The translations under genes and the position numbers were made by a program. A DNA stretch of 8,340 nt from an uncultured Verrucomicrobia subdivision 3 bacterium (lineage in GTDB: Bacteria; Verrucomicrobiota; Verrucomicrobiae; Limisphaerales; CAMLLE01), in the NCBI GenBank assembly GCA_946480555.1, contig CAMLLE010000106.1, positions 1-8,340 of the forward strand, read 5' to 3'. This document shows, piece after piece, positions 1 to 5,845 of the stretch (position 1 is the first letter of the stretch; each line of letters begins with the position of its first letter). Below the pieces are notes generated by a model, which did no database searches, was not told the origin of the DNA, and worked only from the letters and a program-made list of their open reading frames with translations.

Positions 1-22
1 CCGCGTCTCCGCGTCTCCGCGG
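1..22. repeat. Short tandem repeat at window edge (CCGCGTCT, two copies plus partial)
   Basis: The first bases read CCGCGTCT at 1-8, again at 9-16, then CCGCG at 17-21. The array is cut by the window edge, so its full length is unknown. Phrases of this type (CTCCGCGTCTCCGCGG) occur between genes in many Verrucomicrobia and Planctomycetes genomes as low-complexity intergenic repeats; that comparison is from memory and was not searched. No coding role is visible. Confidence 0.5.
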
Positions 23-63
23 TTGTCGGAAATTTCTTCTGGTAACCGCTCTAAAGACCAAAT

Positions 64-89
64 CGGGACGAACCTCGCGGCTCGTCCCG
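64..89 (-). terminator. Candidate terminator hairpin after the M64 peptidase gene
   Basis: A perfect 8-bp inverted repeat has arms CGGGACGA (64-71) and TCGTCCCG (82-89) around a 10-base loop. Read on the minus strand, it starts 36 bases after the stop codon of the peptidase gene and is followed by ATTTGGTCTTT, which is T-rich but not a clean U run. Position and stem fit an intrinsic terminator for that gene. The weak T tract means it may be only an RNA-stabilising 3' hairpin. Confidence 0.45.
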
Positions 90-125
90 TTGCGTTGCGT
101 TCTTGCTGAAGCTCAGTTCAGCGGA

Positions 126-3100
126 TTACCAAAGCCCGTTCGGATGGTAGCGGTGGTTGTGGAACCACTTGGGATAAATGGCTTCGAGCTTGTAATGATT
201 CGAATGGCTGCGGAGCAGTCCGAACCAGTCCTTATTGAACACAAACAAGTCGTCCCATCCGGCACCGCCGCGGAAGTCAGACACGTGGAAGCCGTCGCCG
301 GAGCCAAGGTTCCAACCGCCGATCCAATCATCCTGCCAGGTGCCCTGCAGATTGCCGCCGCCGGTTGAGCGCAGGATTCCCAGGTATTGCGTGGACCAGT
401 TCACCGCGTTGTAAACCGACAGGTCATCGCGGCCATCGCCGTTCACGTCGGCTGATTTGAATCGATCTGACCGCTGCATCTGCCAGCCGGGCAGATGATT
501 CACGGAATTGTCATAGCGCTTTTGTGGGATGATGTCACCGTTCACGACGCGCATCATGCCGAGGTAAACCGGACCCCAATCGAAGCCGTTGAAGATCGCG
601 AGATCAGTCATGCGATCGTTGTCGAAGTCGAGCGCGTGCAGCACGTCTTTCCGGCGCATCTGCCAGAAGTTCCCGCCACCAGCTGTGGTGATCGTGCCGT
701 AGAAGCGATCACGCAAACTCAGCCCGCCGGGCACCGAGGCGTAAGTGCGCAGATGCACCTGCGCCCAGCTTGCCGTGTCGATGACGGCCAGGTCGTCGCG
801 GTCATCGTCATTGAAATCGCCGATGAGGAACTTCTCGTTCCGGCCCATCTCCCAAACCGGGAGAAACTGGTCATAGCGCCGCACGTATTGCAGGCTGCTG
901 CCAGTTGATCGATTCAACAGGAAATACGGCATGATCCAGTTCTTGCCGTTGAACACCATCAGATCCATCCGGCCATCGTCATCGATGTCGCCCGTATAGA
1001 ACTCGTCACCGGATGTCATCGTCCAACCGGGCAGGCTCGTCGCGTAAATATAAACCGGTTCGAACCGATCTCCGAACGAGCGTAACATGCAGACGTAAGG
1101 CTGCGCCCAATCCACGAGGTTGATGACGTAAAGGTCGTCCATGCCGTCATTGTTGAAGTCCGCTGGCAAAAGAATGTCGCTTTTGCGCGTGATCCAGAGC
1201 CAGCTCTTGCCCGCGTTCCAAAGCGGTCCGGTGTTGAACCACGTGGGTTCCAGTACGCCCGTGACGCTGCGCGGCGGCGAACCTTTCACCGGGTCATTCG
1301 CACCAACGTTGCGATCATCCGCCAGATGCAGCGAAATCTGGCGATCATCGATCATCACCACATCGTCGCGGCCGTCGCCGTTGAAATCGCCGACGGCGGT
1401 TTTGCGGAAGTCGCCTTCCTGACGCGGGCGGAAGTTGTCGCGCACGCGCGTATAACCAACGGGATTGTTCACGGGCGTGTTGTTGTTCATGCGACCGCGC
1501 CAGGATGGACGGTAAATGCCGGTCCACCATTGGCCCGAGCCGATCGTGGCACCAGCGAAAATGCCGACGTCCTGTTGGTTGTCAGCGATGTTGGCCTGTG
1601 CGGTGGGCACGGGACGCCAGGACGGAATCCAGCTGCTCCACTTCACGTTTGCACGCGAGGTGGTGTTGTCGAGATTCGGCGCGCCAGGCTGGCCGCCGGT
1701 GTAGGAGCCGCAACCGGCAGCGCCCTGGTTGCACTGATATTCATCGCCAAGGCCGCCGGGATTGTGGCCGAACTCGTGCGCGAACGTTCCCCAGCCTGAG
1801 CCGAGCGTTACGGCGAAATGACTGCCGCGCGCGCAACCGCCGCCGCTGGTTTCATTCAAGACCACCGCGACCATGTCCGCTTCGGGAACGTGTTCGTTCA
1901 GCACCAGTGCGAGCCGGAGTTCAGAGCCAAATTCGAGCGGGAACAGCGAGAATGGCGTCAACTCCATCCAGCACCGGTTCCACACGCCGCTGTAGCGGAA
2001 CATCAGCGCCGTGTTTCTCGCCGTCGTCACGTTGCCACTGCCATCCACCTGCGTGACGCCGGAGTCAGCGGAGATCGTGTTGATGCGGAACACGTTCATC
2101 GCATTCATGATTTCAGGATGAATGTCCTGGCTGAACAGCTGGTTCATCACGACATTGCTGACGTAGTTGTTGAAGGCGTTCTGGTCGGCAGCGGTGTTGC
2201 GGAAGCCGTCGCCCACGATCACGAAATTGAACTTCTTCGAACGCGGCCCGCTGTAATGAAGTTGCGTGAGCGTGGAAGTGGTGTGGCCGAATTGCGCGCG
2301 CAAATGCGTGTGGTTCGTCTTCGAATCCTCCAGCAGCTGCACGATGTTTGTGTCGTAAAGCACGGAGATGCGCTTGAAGCTGTTTTCATTGCGCAGGAAG
2401 GTTGTTGGCGTCAGCACATCGATGTCGGCGAATTCCGAGTAACGAAACACCTCGAGTGTGAGGTCGTCCAGAATCGGCGTGCCCTCCTTGTCCGGCACTG
2501 GAACGGGCAGACGCAACACGCCGCTGGGCGCCTGGCCGGATCCGTGGGAGCCGCGGAACGGCGGATCGTAGGAGCGTTCAGTCAATGGATCGGGACCGGT
2601 GCCGATGTAAAGGATGTTGCCGGGCTCGTTCGGCGCACCAATGGGCGAGCGCACGACCCAGATGGTCGATCCCAAATCCGGCAGCGGGAATGGCTCGGGC
2701 AATGTCGCGCCGCCTTCCACTTCAAATGCAGTGAGCGGATTCACCTGGCCATTCGAAAAGAATTCCAGCGCCACCCGCAGATGTTTGCCAGGCTCGGGAC
2801 GATTCGGCGGGTCCGGCGGAGTTCCCGGCGGCAGCGTTGGAATGTCGATCACGAGCTTCATGTCGGCATTGGGATTCGGCTCCGGATCGGGCGGCCCTTC
2901 ATTTGGAATCTCGCGGATGTTGTCTCCGTTCCAGCCATCATCGATTTCGCCCTTGCCGGGGTTCGTGTCTGGCAAAAGACCTTTCTGATCGCGCGGTTCA
3001 TTCGGAAACAAATCGGCGAGCGAAGGATCATCCTTTTCAAACGCCGGCGTCCATGTGCGCACACCCACCTGTCCCAGCAGGGTTTCGAGATCGCCGCCGC

Positions 3101-3578
3101 GGAACACGCCCGGCTGGATCGGATCGTCCATGTCTTCGGAATCCGTCAGAAACAGATCGGAACCGGTTTTGCGCGCCAGATAACCGAGCAGGTCGTGAGT
3201 CGCGATCGGACCGGTCACATCGAGGCGATACAAGCCGCCTTCCTTGGCAAAAGCAACCGGTGCCGGCCACGATGACACGCGGAAGAAACGCTCGGGGAAA
3301 TCCGCTTCCATGGGCACGTTCAATTCCAGTTGCGTGTTCCAGCTCAGAACTGGATCGGTGGCTGCGGACCAATGGGTGAGGTTGGTGGTGCCTTCGATGC
3401 GGACGAAATGCTCGACTGGCAGCTGCAACTGCAGCCCCAGCCAGCCGGCTGAGCCAAACTCGTCCTCCACGATGTAGCTTTCCAGAATCTCCGCGCTGGC
3501 AGCGCGGCCATCGGAAATCCAAACAGGGCTTGAAAGAACGCCGGCAAACGCCAGCGACAACAACGCTTTCGTTTTCAT
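126..3578 (-). CDS. Secreted M64-family (IgA-peptidase-like) zinc metallopeptidase with C-terminal FG-GAP/VCBS beta-propeller
   Basis: Predicted exported protease of 1150 residues. Residues 1-29 form a signal peptide (MKTK, hydrophobic core, cleavage near ASA/E). Residues about 47-103 are a beta-rich module of the 'TTNLTHW ... FFRV' type common in Verrucomicrobia exoproteins. Residues 117-177 resemble an STN (secretin/TonB short N-terminal) domain. A linker at about 226-264 is very rich in proline. The M64 peptidase domain spans about 448-711. It starts near FNFVIVGDGF and holds HEFGHNPGGLGDEY at 601-614: H601 and H605 are likely zinc ligands, E602 the catalytic base, and D612 a candidate third ligand. 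Cysteines around the site may form disulfides. Seven Asp-rich FG-GAP/VCBS-like repeats begin at 731, 807, 864, 921, 984, 1044 and 1101, e.g. DFNGDGRDDVVMID, and most are followed by W-x-x-x-Y-L. They suggest a calcium-binding propeller for substrate or surface binding. No C-terminal sorting signal is seen. The frame is open upstream to 3746, but the ATG at 3578 is chosen because a typical signal peptide starts there; no Shine-Dalgarno precedes it. The natural substrate is unknown; IgA cleavage should not be assumed in an environmental bacterium. Confidence 0.88.
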   Translation of the reverse strand: MKTKALLSLAFAGVLSSPVWISDGRAASAEILESYIVEDEFGSAGWLGLQLQLPVEHFVRIEGTTNLTHWSAATDPVLSWNTQLELNVPMEADFPERFFRVSSWPAPVAFAKEGGLYRLDVTGPIATHDLLGYLARKTGSDLFLTDSEDMDDPIQPGVFRGGDLETLLGQVGVRTWTPAFEKDDPSLADLFPNEPRDQKGLLPDTNPGKGEIDDGWNGDNIREIPNEGPPDPEPNPNADMKLVIDIPTLPPGTPPDPPNRPEPGKHLRVALEFFSNGQVNPLTAFEVEGGATLPEPFPLPDLGSTIWVVRSPIGAPNEPGNILYIGTGPDPLTERSYDPPFRGSHGSGQAPSGVLRLPVPVPDKEGTPILDDLTLEVFRYSEFADIDVLTPTTFLRNENSFKRISVLYDTNIVQLLEDSKTNHTHLRAQFGHTTSTLTQLHYSGPRSKKFNFVIVGDGFRNTAADQNAFNNYVSNVVMNQLFSQDIHPEIMNAMNVFRINTISADSGVTQVDGSGNVTTARNTALMFRYSGVWNRCWMELTPFSLFPLEFGSELRLALVLNEHVPEADMVAVVLNETSGGGCARGSHFAVTLGSGWGTFAHEFGHNPGGLGDEYQCNQGAAGCGSYTGGQPGAPNLDNTTSRANVKWSSWIPSWRPVPTAQANIADNQQDVGIFAGATIGSGQWWTGIYRPSWRGRMNNNTPVNNPVGYTRVRDNFRPRQEGDFRKTAVGDFNGDGRDDVVMIDDRQISLHLADDRNVGANDPVKGSPPRSVTGVLEPTWFNTGPLWNAGKSWLWITRKSDILLPADFNNDGMDDLYVINLVDWAQPYVCMLRSFGDRFEPVYIYATSLPGWTMTSGDEFYTGDIDDDGRMDLMVFNGKNWIMPYFLLNRSTGSSLQYVRRYDQFLPVWEMGRNEKFLIGDFNDDDRDDLAVIDTASWAQVHLRTYASVPGGLSLRDRFYGTITTAGGGNFWQMRRKDVLHALDFDNDRMTDLAIFNGFDWGPVYLGMMRVVNGDIIPQKRYDNSVNHLPGWQMQRSDRFKSADVNGDGRDDLSVYNAVNWSTQYLGILRSTGGGNLQGTWQDDWIGGWNLGSGDGFHVSDFRGGAGWDDLFVFNKDWFGLLRSHSNHYKLEAIYPKWFHNHRYHPNGLW

Positions 3579-3771
3579 ATCTACTGATCTGTTGGCTTGG
3601 ATCAACGGTGCGATGAGGGAACCGCAGCCGTTTTGAACGATGAAAGGCCAAAGGAGCACCGCGATCATCGTTCCGAGTGGAGTATCGCGACTATTACGGA
3701 GCCATGGGTGTTGATGCAAACCAAAAGATCGACCGCCGGGCGCCAAAATCGATTCCTCCTCGGAAGCGGTG

Positions 3772-3785
3772 GAAAAATATTTTTC
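3772..3785. promoter_or_regulatory. Perfect AT palindrome, possible operator
   Basis: The bases GAAAAATATTTTTC read the same on both strands (7-bp half sites). It sits in the divergent intergenic region, about 190 bp from each start codon, and is the most AT-rich spot there. It could bind a dimeric regulator or a bending protein, or simply help the DNA melt. Only one copy is seen in the window, so a regulatory role is inferred. Confidence 0.3.
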
Positions 3786-3786
3786 G

Positions 3787-3882
3787 GCCGCAGATGAAAT
3801 ACAGATTGAACTCAGATCGGAGAAGCTCCAGAGAGAGGGCTTTCATGGATCGGCGCCGCTTCATCTGTGTTCCATCTGTGGC
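3787..3882. repeat. Imperfect inverted repeat (intergenic 'ATCTGTG..CATCTGTGG' type)
   Basis: The left arm at 3787-3806 and the right arm at 3863-3882 (ATCTGTGTTCCATCTGTGGC) are reverse complements at 17 of 20 positions, around a 56-base centre. In a plus-strand RNA, two of the three mismatches become G-U wobble pairs, leaving one A-C mismatch, so the arms could pair almost fully. Each arm also contains an internal direct repeat, ATCTGT/CATCTG. I recall phrases of this kind as frequent intergenic elements in Verrucomicrobia and Planctomycetes, but this was not searched. The element lies wholly between the two genes and carries no reading frame of its own. Confidence 0.6.
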
Positions 3883-3895
3883 TCAGAACTCTTGA

Positions 3896-3957
3896 GTTTC
3901 CGCTTTCCCGCATTTCCCGATTTCCGCTTTTGCATTTCCCCCCGCCTCCCTATCTTC
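3896..3957 (+). repeat. Pyrimidine-rich degenerate tract upstream of mpl
   Basis: Almost all bases here are C or T on the plus strand. Loose reiterations of TTTCCCG/TTTCCGC are followed by a run of six C (3938-3943). It ends 8 bases before the mpl start codon, so the region where a purine-rich Shine-Dalgarno would sit is pyrimidine-rich. It may be simple-sequence DNA or part of an untranslated leader. Confidence 0.4.
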
Positions 3958-3965
3958 GCGCGACT

Positions 3966-5360
3966 ATGTTGCTTTCGGTTCGATCAGTTCATTTCGTCGG
4001 CATTTGCGGCACGGCCATGGCGTCGGCGGCGGTGGCGATGAAGGAAAAGGGTTTTGAAGTCACGGGCTCGGATCAAAGCGTCTATCCGCCGATGTCCACA
4101 TTCCTGGCCGAGCGGCAGATTCCGGTGATGAACGGCTATTCCGAACGCAACCTCGCCCACAAGCCTGATCTGATTGTGATCGGCAACGCCATTTCGCGCG
4201 GCAATCCGGAAGCCGAATTCGCGCTCGATCACAAGCTCCGCTATTGCTCCCTGTCGGAGCTGCTGAAGGAATTTTTCATCCGCGGCAAACGCTCCATCGT
4301 CGTTTCCGGAACGCATGGCAAAACGACCACGACTTCCCTGCTCACGTGGGTGTTCGAACACAACGGGCTGAACCCGAGCTACCTCATCGGTGGCATCCCG
4401 AACAACCTTTCACAAGGCGCGCGCTTCACTGACAGCGAATGGTTCATCATCGAAGGCGACGAGTATGACACCGCGTTTTTCGACAAGCGCAGCAAGTTCG
4501 TTCATTACCTGCCGGAAGTCGTCGTCGCGAACAACCTGGAGTTCGATCACGCCGACATTTTTGAGAACCTGGATGCGATCAAGAAATCCTTCTCGCACCT
4601 GTTCCGCCTCATTCCGCGCAACGGATTGCTGCTGGGAAATGGCGACGATCCGAATCTGCGGGAGCTGTTGAACGTGACGCATTGCCCGGTGAAACGCTTT
4701 GGACTCGGCGGCGATTATGCGGTGAACGCGTTCAACATCCGCTACGGCCCCACGGCGACGGAGTTTGAAATTCCCAGCTTCAAGTTTCACCTGAACATGG
4801 TGGGCGAACTCAACGTGCGGAATGCGCTCGCCGTGATCGGCTGCGCCAAACACTGCGGGCTTTCCAACAAACAAATCCAATCCGCGTTCGACACGTTCAA
4901 GGGAATCAAGCGCCGGATGGAAATCAAAGGCATTGCTGGCGGCGTGACGATCATTGACGACTTCGGGCATCACCCGACCGCGATTCGCGAAACGCTGAGC
5001 GCGTTGCGAATCAAATATCCGCAGCAGAAGCTCTGGGCGATTTTCGAGCCGCGCAGCAACACGACGCGACGAAAGGTTTTTCAATCCGAACTCGCCCAGT
5101 CCTTCGCCGATGCCGATGCGGTGGTCATTGCTGAAGTCGCGCGTCTGGAACAACTGGCCGCGGACGAGCGGTTGAATCCGGAAAAGCTAATGCAGGATTT
5201 GAAAGCGGCGGGCAAACCTGCTGCCTACCTCGCGGACGCCGATGCGATCGTTGCCCACGTGGTGAAGCACGCGCAAGGCGGCGATGTGATTTGCGTCTTC
5301 AGCAACGGCGGCTTCGGCGGCATCCACGCCAAGCTGCTGGAGCGCTTGGGCCGGCGTTGA
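3966..5360 (+). CDS. mpl: UDP-N-acetylmuramate:L-alanyl-gamma-D-glutamyl-meso-diaminopimelate ligase (murein tripeptide recycling)
   Basis: A 464-residue cytosolic Mur-family ligase. Mpl joins the tripeptide L-Ala-gamma-D-Glu-mDAP, recovered from cell-wall turnover, to UDP-MurNAc with ATP, short-cutting de novo MurC-MurD-MurE synthesis. The sequence shows GICGTAMAS (12-20, N-terminal nucleotide-sugar fold), the ATP loop GTHGKTTTT (115-123), EGDEYDTAFFDKRSKF (163-178), NNLEFDHADIF (189-199), DDFGHHPTAI (331-340), EPRSNT (361-366) and SNGGFGGIH (446-454). The YPPMST, IGNA-x-SRGNP and DTAFFDKRSKF blocks match Mpl rather than MurC as I remember the E. coli protein, and the length fits the family. 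The ATG at 3966 is preferred over the in-frame ATG at 3867 because the 33 extra residues are a pyrimidine-driven, Pro/Phe-rich stretch before the conserved fold. No Shine-Dalgarno is visible. The gene stands alone: the peptidase gene is divergent and a 485-bp gap follows. It implies mDAP-type peptidoglycan and active wall recycling. Confidence 0.93.
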   Translation: MLLSVRSVHFVGICGTAMASAAVAMKEKGFEVTGSDQSVYPPMSTFLAERQIPVMNGYSERNLAHKPDLIVIGNAISRGNPEAEFALDHKLRYCSLSELLKEFFIRGKRSIVVSGTHGKTTTTSLLTWVFEHNGLNPSYLIGGIPNNLSQGARFTDSEWFIIEGDEYDTAFFDKRSKFVHYLPEVVVANNLEFDHADIFENLDAIKKSFSHLFRLIPRNGLLLGNGDDPNLRELLNVTHCPVKRFGLGGDYAVNAFNIRYGPTATEFEIPSFKFHLNMVGELNVRNALAVIGCAKHCGLSNKQIQSAFDTFKGIKRRMEIKGIAGGVTIIDDFGHHPTAIRETLSALRIKYPQQKLWAIFEPRSNTTRRKVFQSELAQSFADADAVVIAEVARLEQLAADERLNPEKLMQDLKAAGKPAAYLADADAIVAHVVKHAQGGDVICVFSNGGFGGIHAKLLERLGRR

Positions 5361-5364
5361 ATGA

Positions 5365-5389
5365 GGCTGCGCGGCAGCGCAGCCCTACC
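5365..5389 (+). repeat. Covarying palindrome, copy 1 (GGCA loop, CTACC flank)
   Basis: Stem arms at 5365-5372 and 5377-5384 (8 bp, perfect) enclose the loop GGCA, followed by CTACC. The variable triplet is TGC in the left arm and GCA in the right. It begins 4 bases after the mpl stop codon, so it would form at the 3' end of the mpl transcript. No U run follows, so it is not a classical intrinsic terminator. Confidence 0.7.
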
Positions 5390-5397
5390 TTGAGATC

Positions 5398-5422
5398 GGT
5401 ACGGCGGAGCTGCCGCTCCGCC
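5398..5422 (-). repeat. Covarying palindrome, copy 2 (inverted orientation)
   Basis: Stem arms at 5403-5410 and 5415-5422 (8 bp, perfect) enclose TGCC, which is GGCA on the minus strand. On that strand the flank is GTACC (5398-5402 on the plus strand is GGTAC). The variable triplet is GGA/TCC in minus-strand reading. On the plus strand the stem is followed by CCATATTTT, so it could also act as a weak terminator for mpl. Confidence 0.7.
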
Positions 5423-5489
5423 CCATATTTTCCGCTTGTGCCATACGAGCATTCCTCGCCTCGCATCAATCGAACGCATTAGAAATAGA

Positions 5490-5517
5490 TAGGGCAAAGC
5501 GGCAGCTTTGCCCTACC
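5490..5517 (+). repeat. Covarying palindrome, copy 3 (GGCA loop, CTACC flank)
   Basis: Stem arms at 5490-5500 and 5505-5515 (11 bp, perfect) enclose the loop GGCA. The core GGC...GCC is at 5493-5512, followed by CTACC at 5513-5517. The variable triplet is AAA on the left and TTT on the right. It has the same orientation as copy 1 and is the longest stem of the three. Confidence 0.7.
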
Positions 5518-5521
5518 GGGC

Positions 5522-5659
5522 TTACAAATCTGACATGCGCCAGGCGCCGTTGATGTTGTGAAATCGAATCACTGACGGGTTCGCTTTTGAATTTGGAACT
5601 ACCTCCACATGCACGGCGATGGTTCCGTCAGGCAGTTGCTCCTGTTTGATCGGATGCAT
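5522..5659 (-). pseudogene. 45-codon ORF, probable 3' remnant of a lost gene (possibly NTF2-like)
   Basis: On the minus strand an ATG at 5659 opens 45 codons ending with TAA at 5522-5524. The peptide starts MHPIKQEQLPDGTIAVHVEV and ends IRFHNINGAWRMSDL. Its composition is protein-like, and the 'R-F-x-x-x-x-G-x-W-R-x-x-x-L' ending resembles the last strands of NTF2/SnoaL-like or lipoprotein-type domains; this is a weak resemblance from memory. The frame continues upstream to a stop near 5720, but that part (repeated Arg, Thr, Pro) looks like non-coding repeat DNA, and AGGA lies too close to the ATG to be a good ribosome site. The most likely reading is a decayed 3' end. A real small protein is possible. 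Confidence 0.4.
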
Positions 5660-5773
5660 TCCTGAAATCTGTGTTCTTCTTCCTCTGGTGCGCAAAGGCG
5701 CCGAGGGTGCCCCAACCGATCATCACAACTGGGGATACCTGACAGTTTAGGGATTTGGGAGGATGCGATTCAG

Positions 5774-5820
5774 AAAAGCAGCCCGCAGGCGAAATCTTGC
5801 TGCGCCTGGGAGCTGCTTTT
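5774..5820. terminator. Strong hairpin with A-run and T-run flanks; bidirectional terminator or leader structure
   Basis: Outer arms AAAAGCAGC (5774-5782) and GCTGCTTTT (5812-5820) pair over 9 bp. After a 3x3 internal loop, CAGGCG (5786-5791) pairs with CGCCTG (5803-5808) around an 11-base loop. The A run on one side and T run on the other give a U-ending stem on either strand, the form of a bidirectional intrinsic terminator. It ends 25 bases before the start of the giant exported protein gene, so it would either stop read-through into that gene or, if transcription starts upstream of it, form in its 5' leader. Confidence 0.55.
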
Positions 5821-5845
5821 GACGTCCGAGACCATACTTAATTAT

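Larger units (their letters stand above)
3579..3965. other. Divergent intergenic region between the peptidase gene and mpl
   Basis: This 387-bp stretch lies between two divergently oriented starts and must hold both promoters. It contains a 14-bp AT palindrome (3772-3785), a 20-bp imperfect inverted repeat (3787-3882) and a pyrimidine-rich tract (about 3896-3957) just before mpl. Open frames run into it from both genes (to 3746 on the minus strand and from 3867 on the plus strand), but the extra residues do not look like conserved protein. I could not assign convincing -35/-10 pairs. Confidence 0.7.
5361..5845. other. Repeat-rich intergenic region between mpl and the giant exported protein gene
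   Basis: This 485-bp stretch holds three related palindromes (5365-5389, 5398-5422, 5490-5517), a 45-codon remnant on the minus strand (5522-5659), an unassigned segment at about 5660-5773, and a strong hairpin with A/T-run flanks (5774-5820). Short open frames that cross the palindromes give low-complexity peptides and overlap mpl, so they were not called. The stretch looks like a place where repeats accumulate and old genes decay. Confidence 0.7.

Noticed and set aside
1818..3275. 485-codon open frame on the plus strand
   Set aside because: It is antisense to the M64 peptidase gene. Its composition (many His, Arg, Val, no motifs) is that of a shadow frame in GC-rich DNA, while the opposite strand has clear domains.
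3579..3746. Upstream extension of the peptidase frame with other ATG codons, including a hydrophobic MIAVLLWPF stretch
   Set aside because: The internal ATG at 3578 gives a canonical signal peptide; the extension lacks a good lipobox or export signal and overlaps promoter space.
3930..3956. Promoter for mpl with TTGCAT and TATCTT
   Set aside because: The spacer is only 15 bp of pyrimidines and the transcript would be nearly leaderless; too weak to call.
3867..3965. Upstream in-frame start for mpl
   Set aside because: The 33 extra residues come from the inverted-repeat edge and the pyrimidine tract, and the Mur fold begins a few residues after the ATG at 3966.
4410..5153. 247-codon open frame on the minus strand
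   Set aside because: It lies wholly antisense to mpl, which has all expected Mur-ligase motifs; the minus-strand product shows none.
3966..5360. Annotation as murC instead of mpl
   Set aside because: The YPPMST, SRGNP, DTAFFDKRSKF and NNLEFDHADIF blocks are those of Mpl; MurC has different sequences at these points.
5225..5497. 90-codon open frame on the minus strand and 63-codon frame at 5291-5482 plus
   Set aside because: Both overlap the end of mpl and run through the palindromes; the peptides are low-complexity and carry no recognisable domain.
5365..5517. CRISPR array
   Set aside because: The three repeats are palindromes in mixed orientation with unequal spacing (38 and about 90 bp) and changing stem sequence, not direct repeats with uniform spacers.
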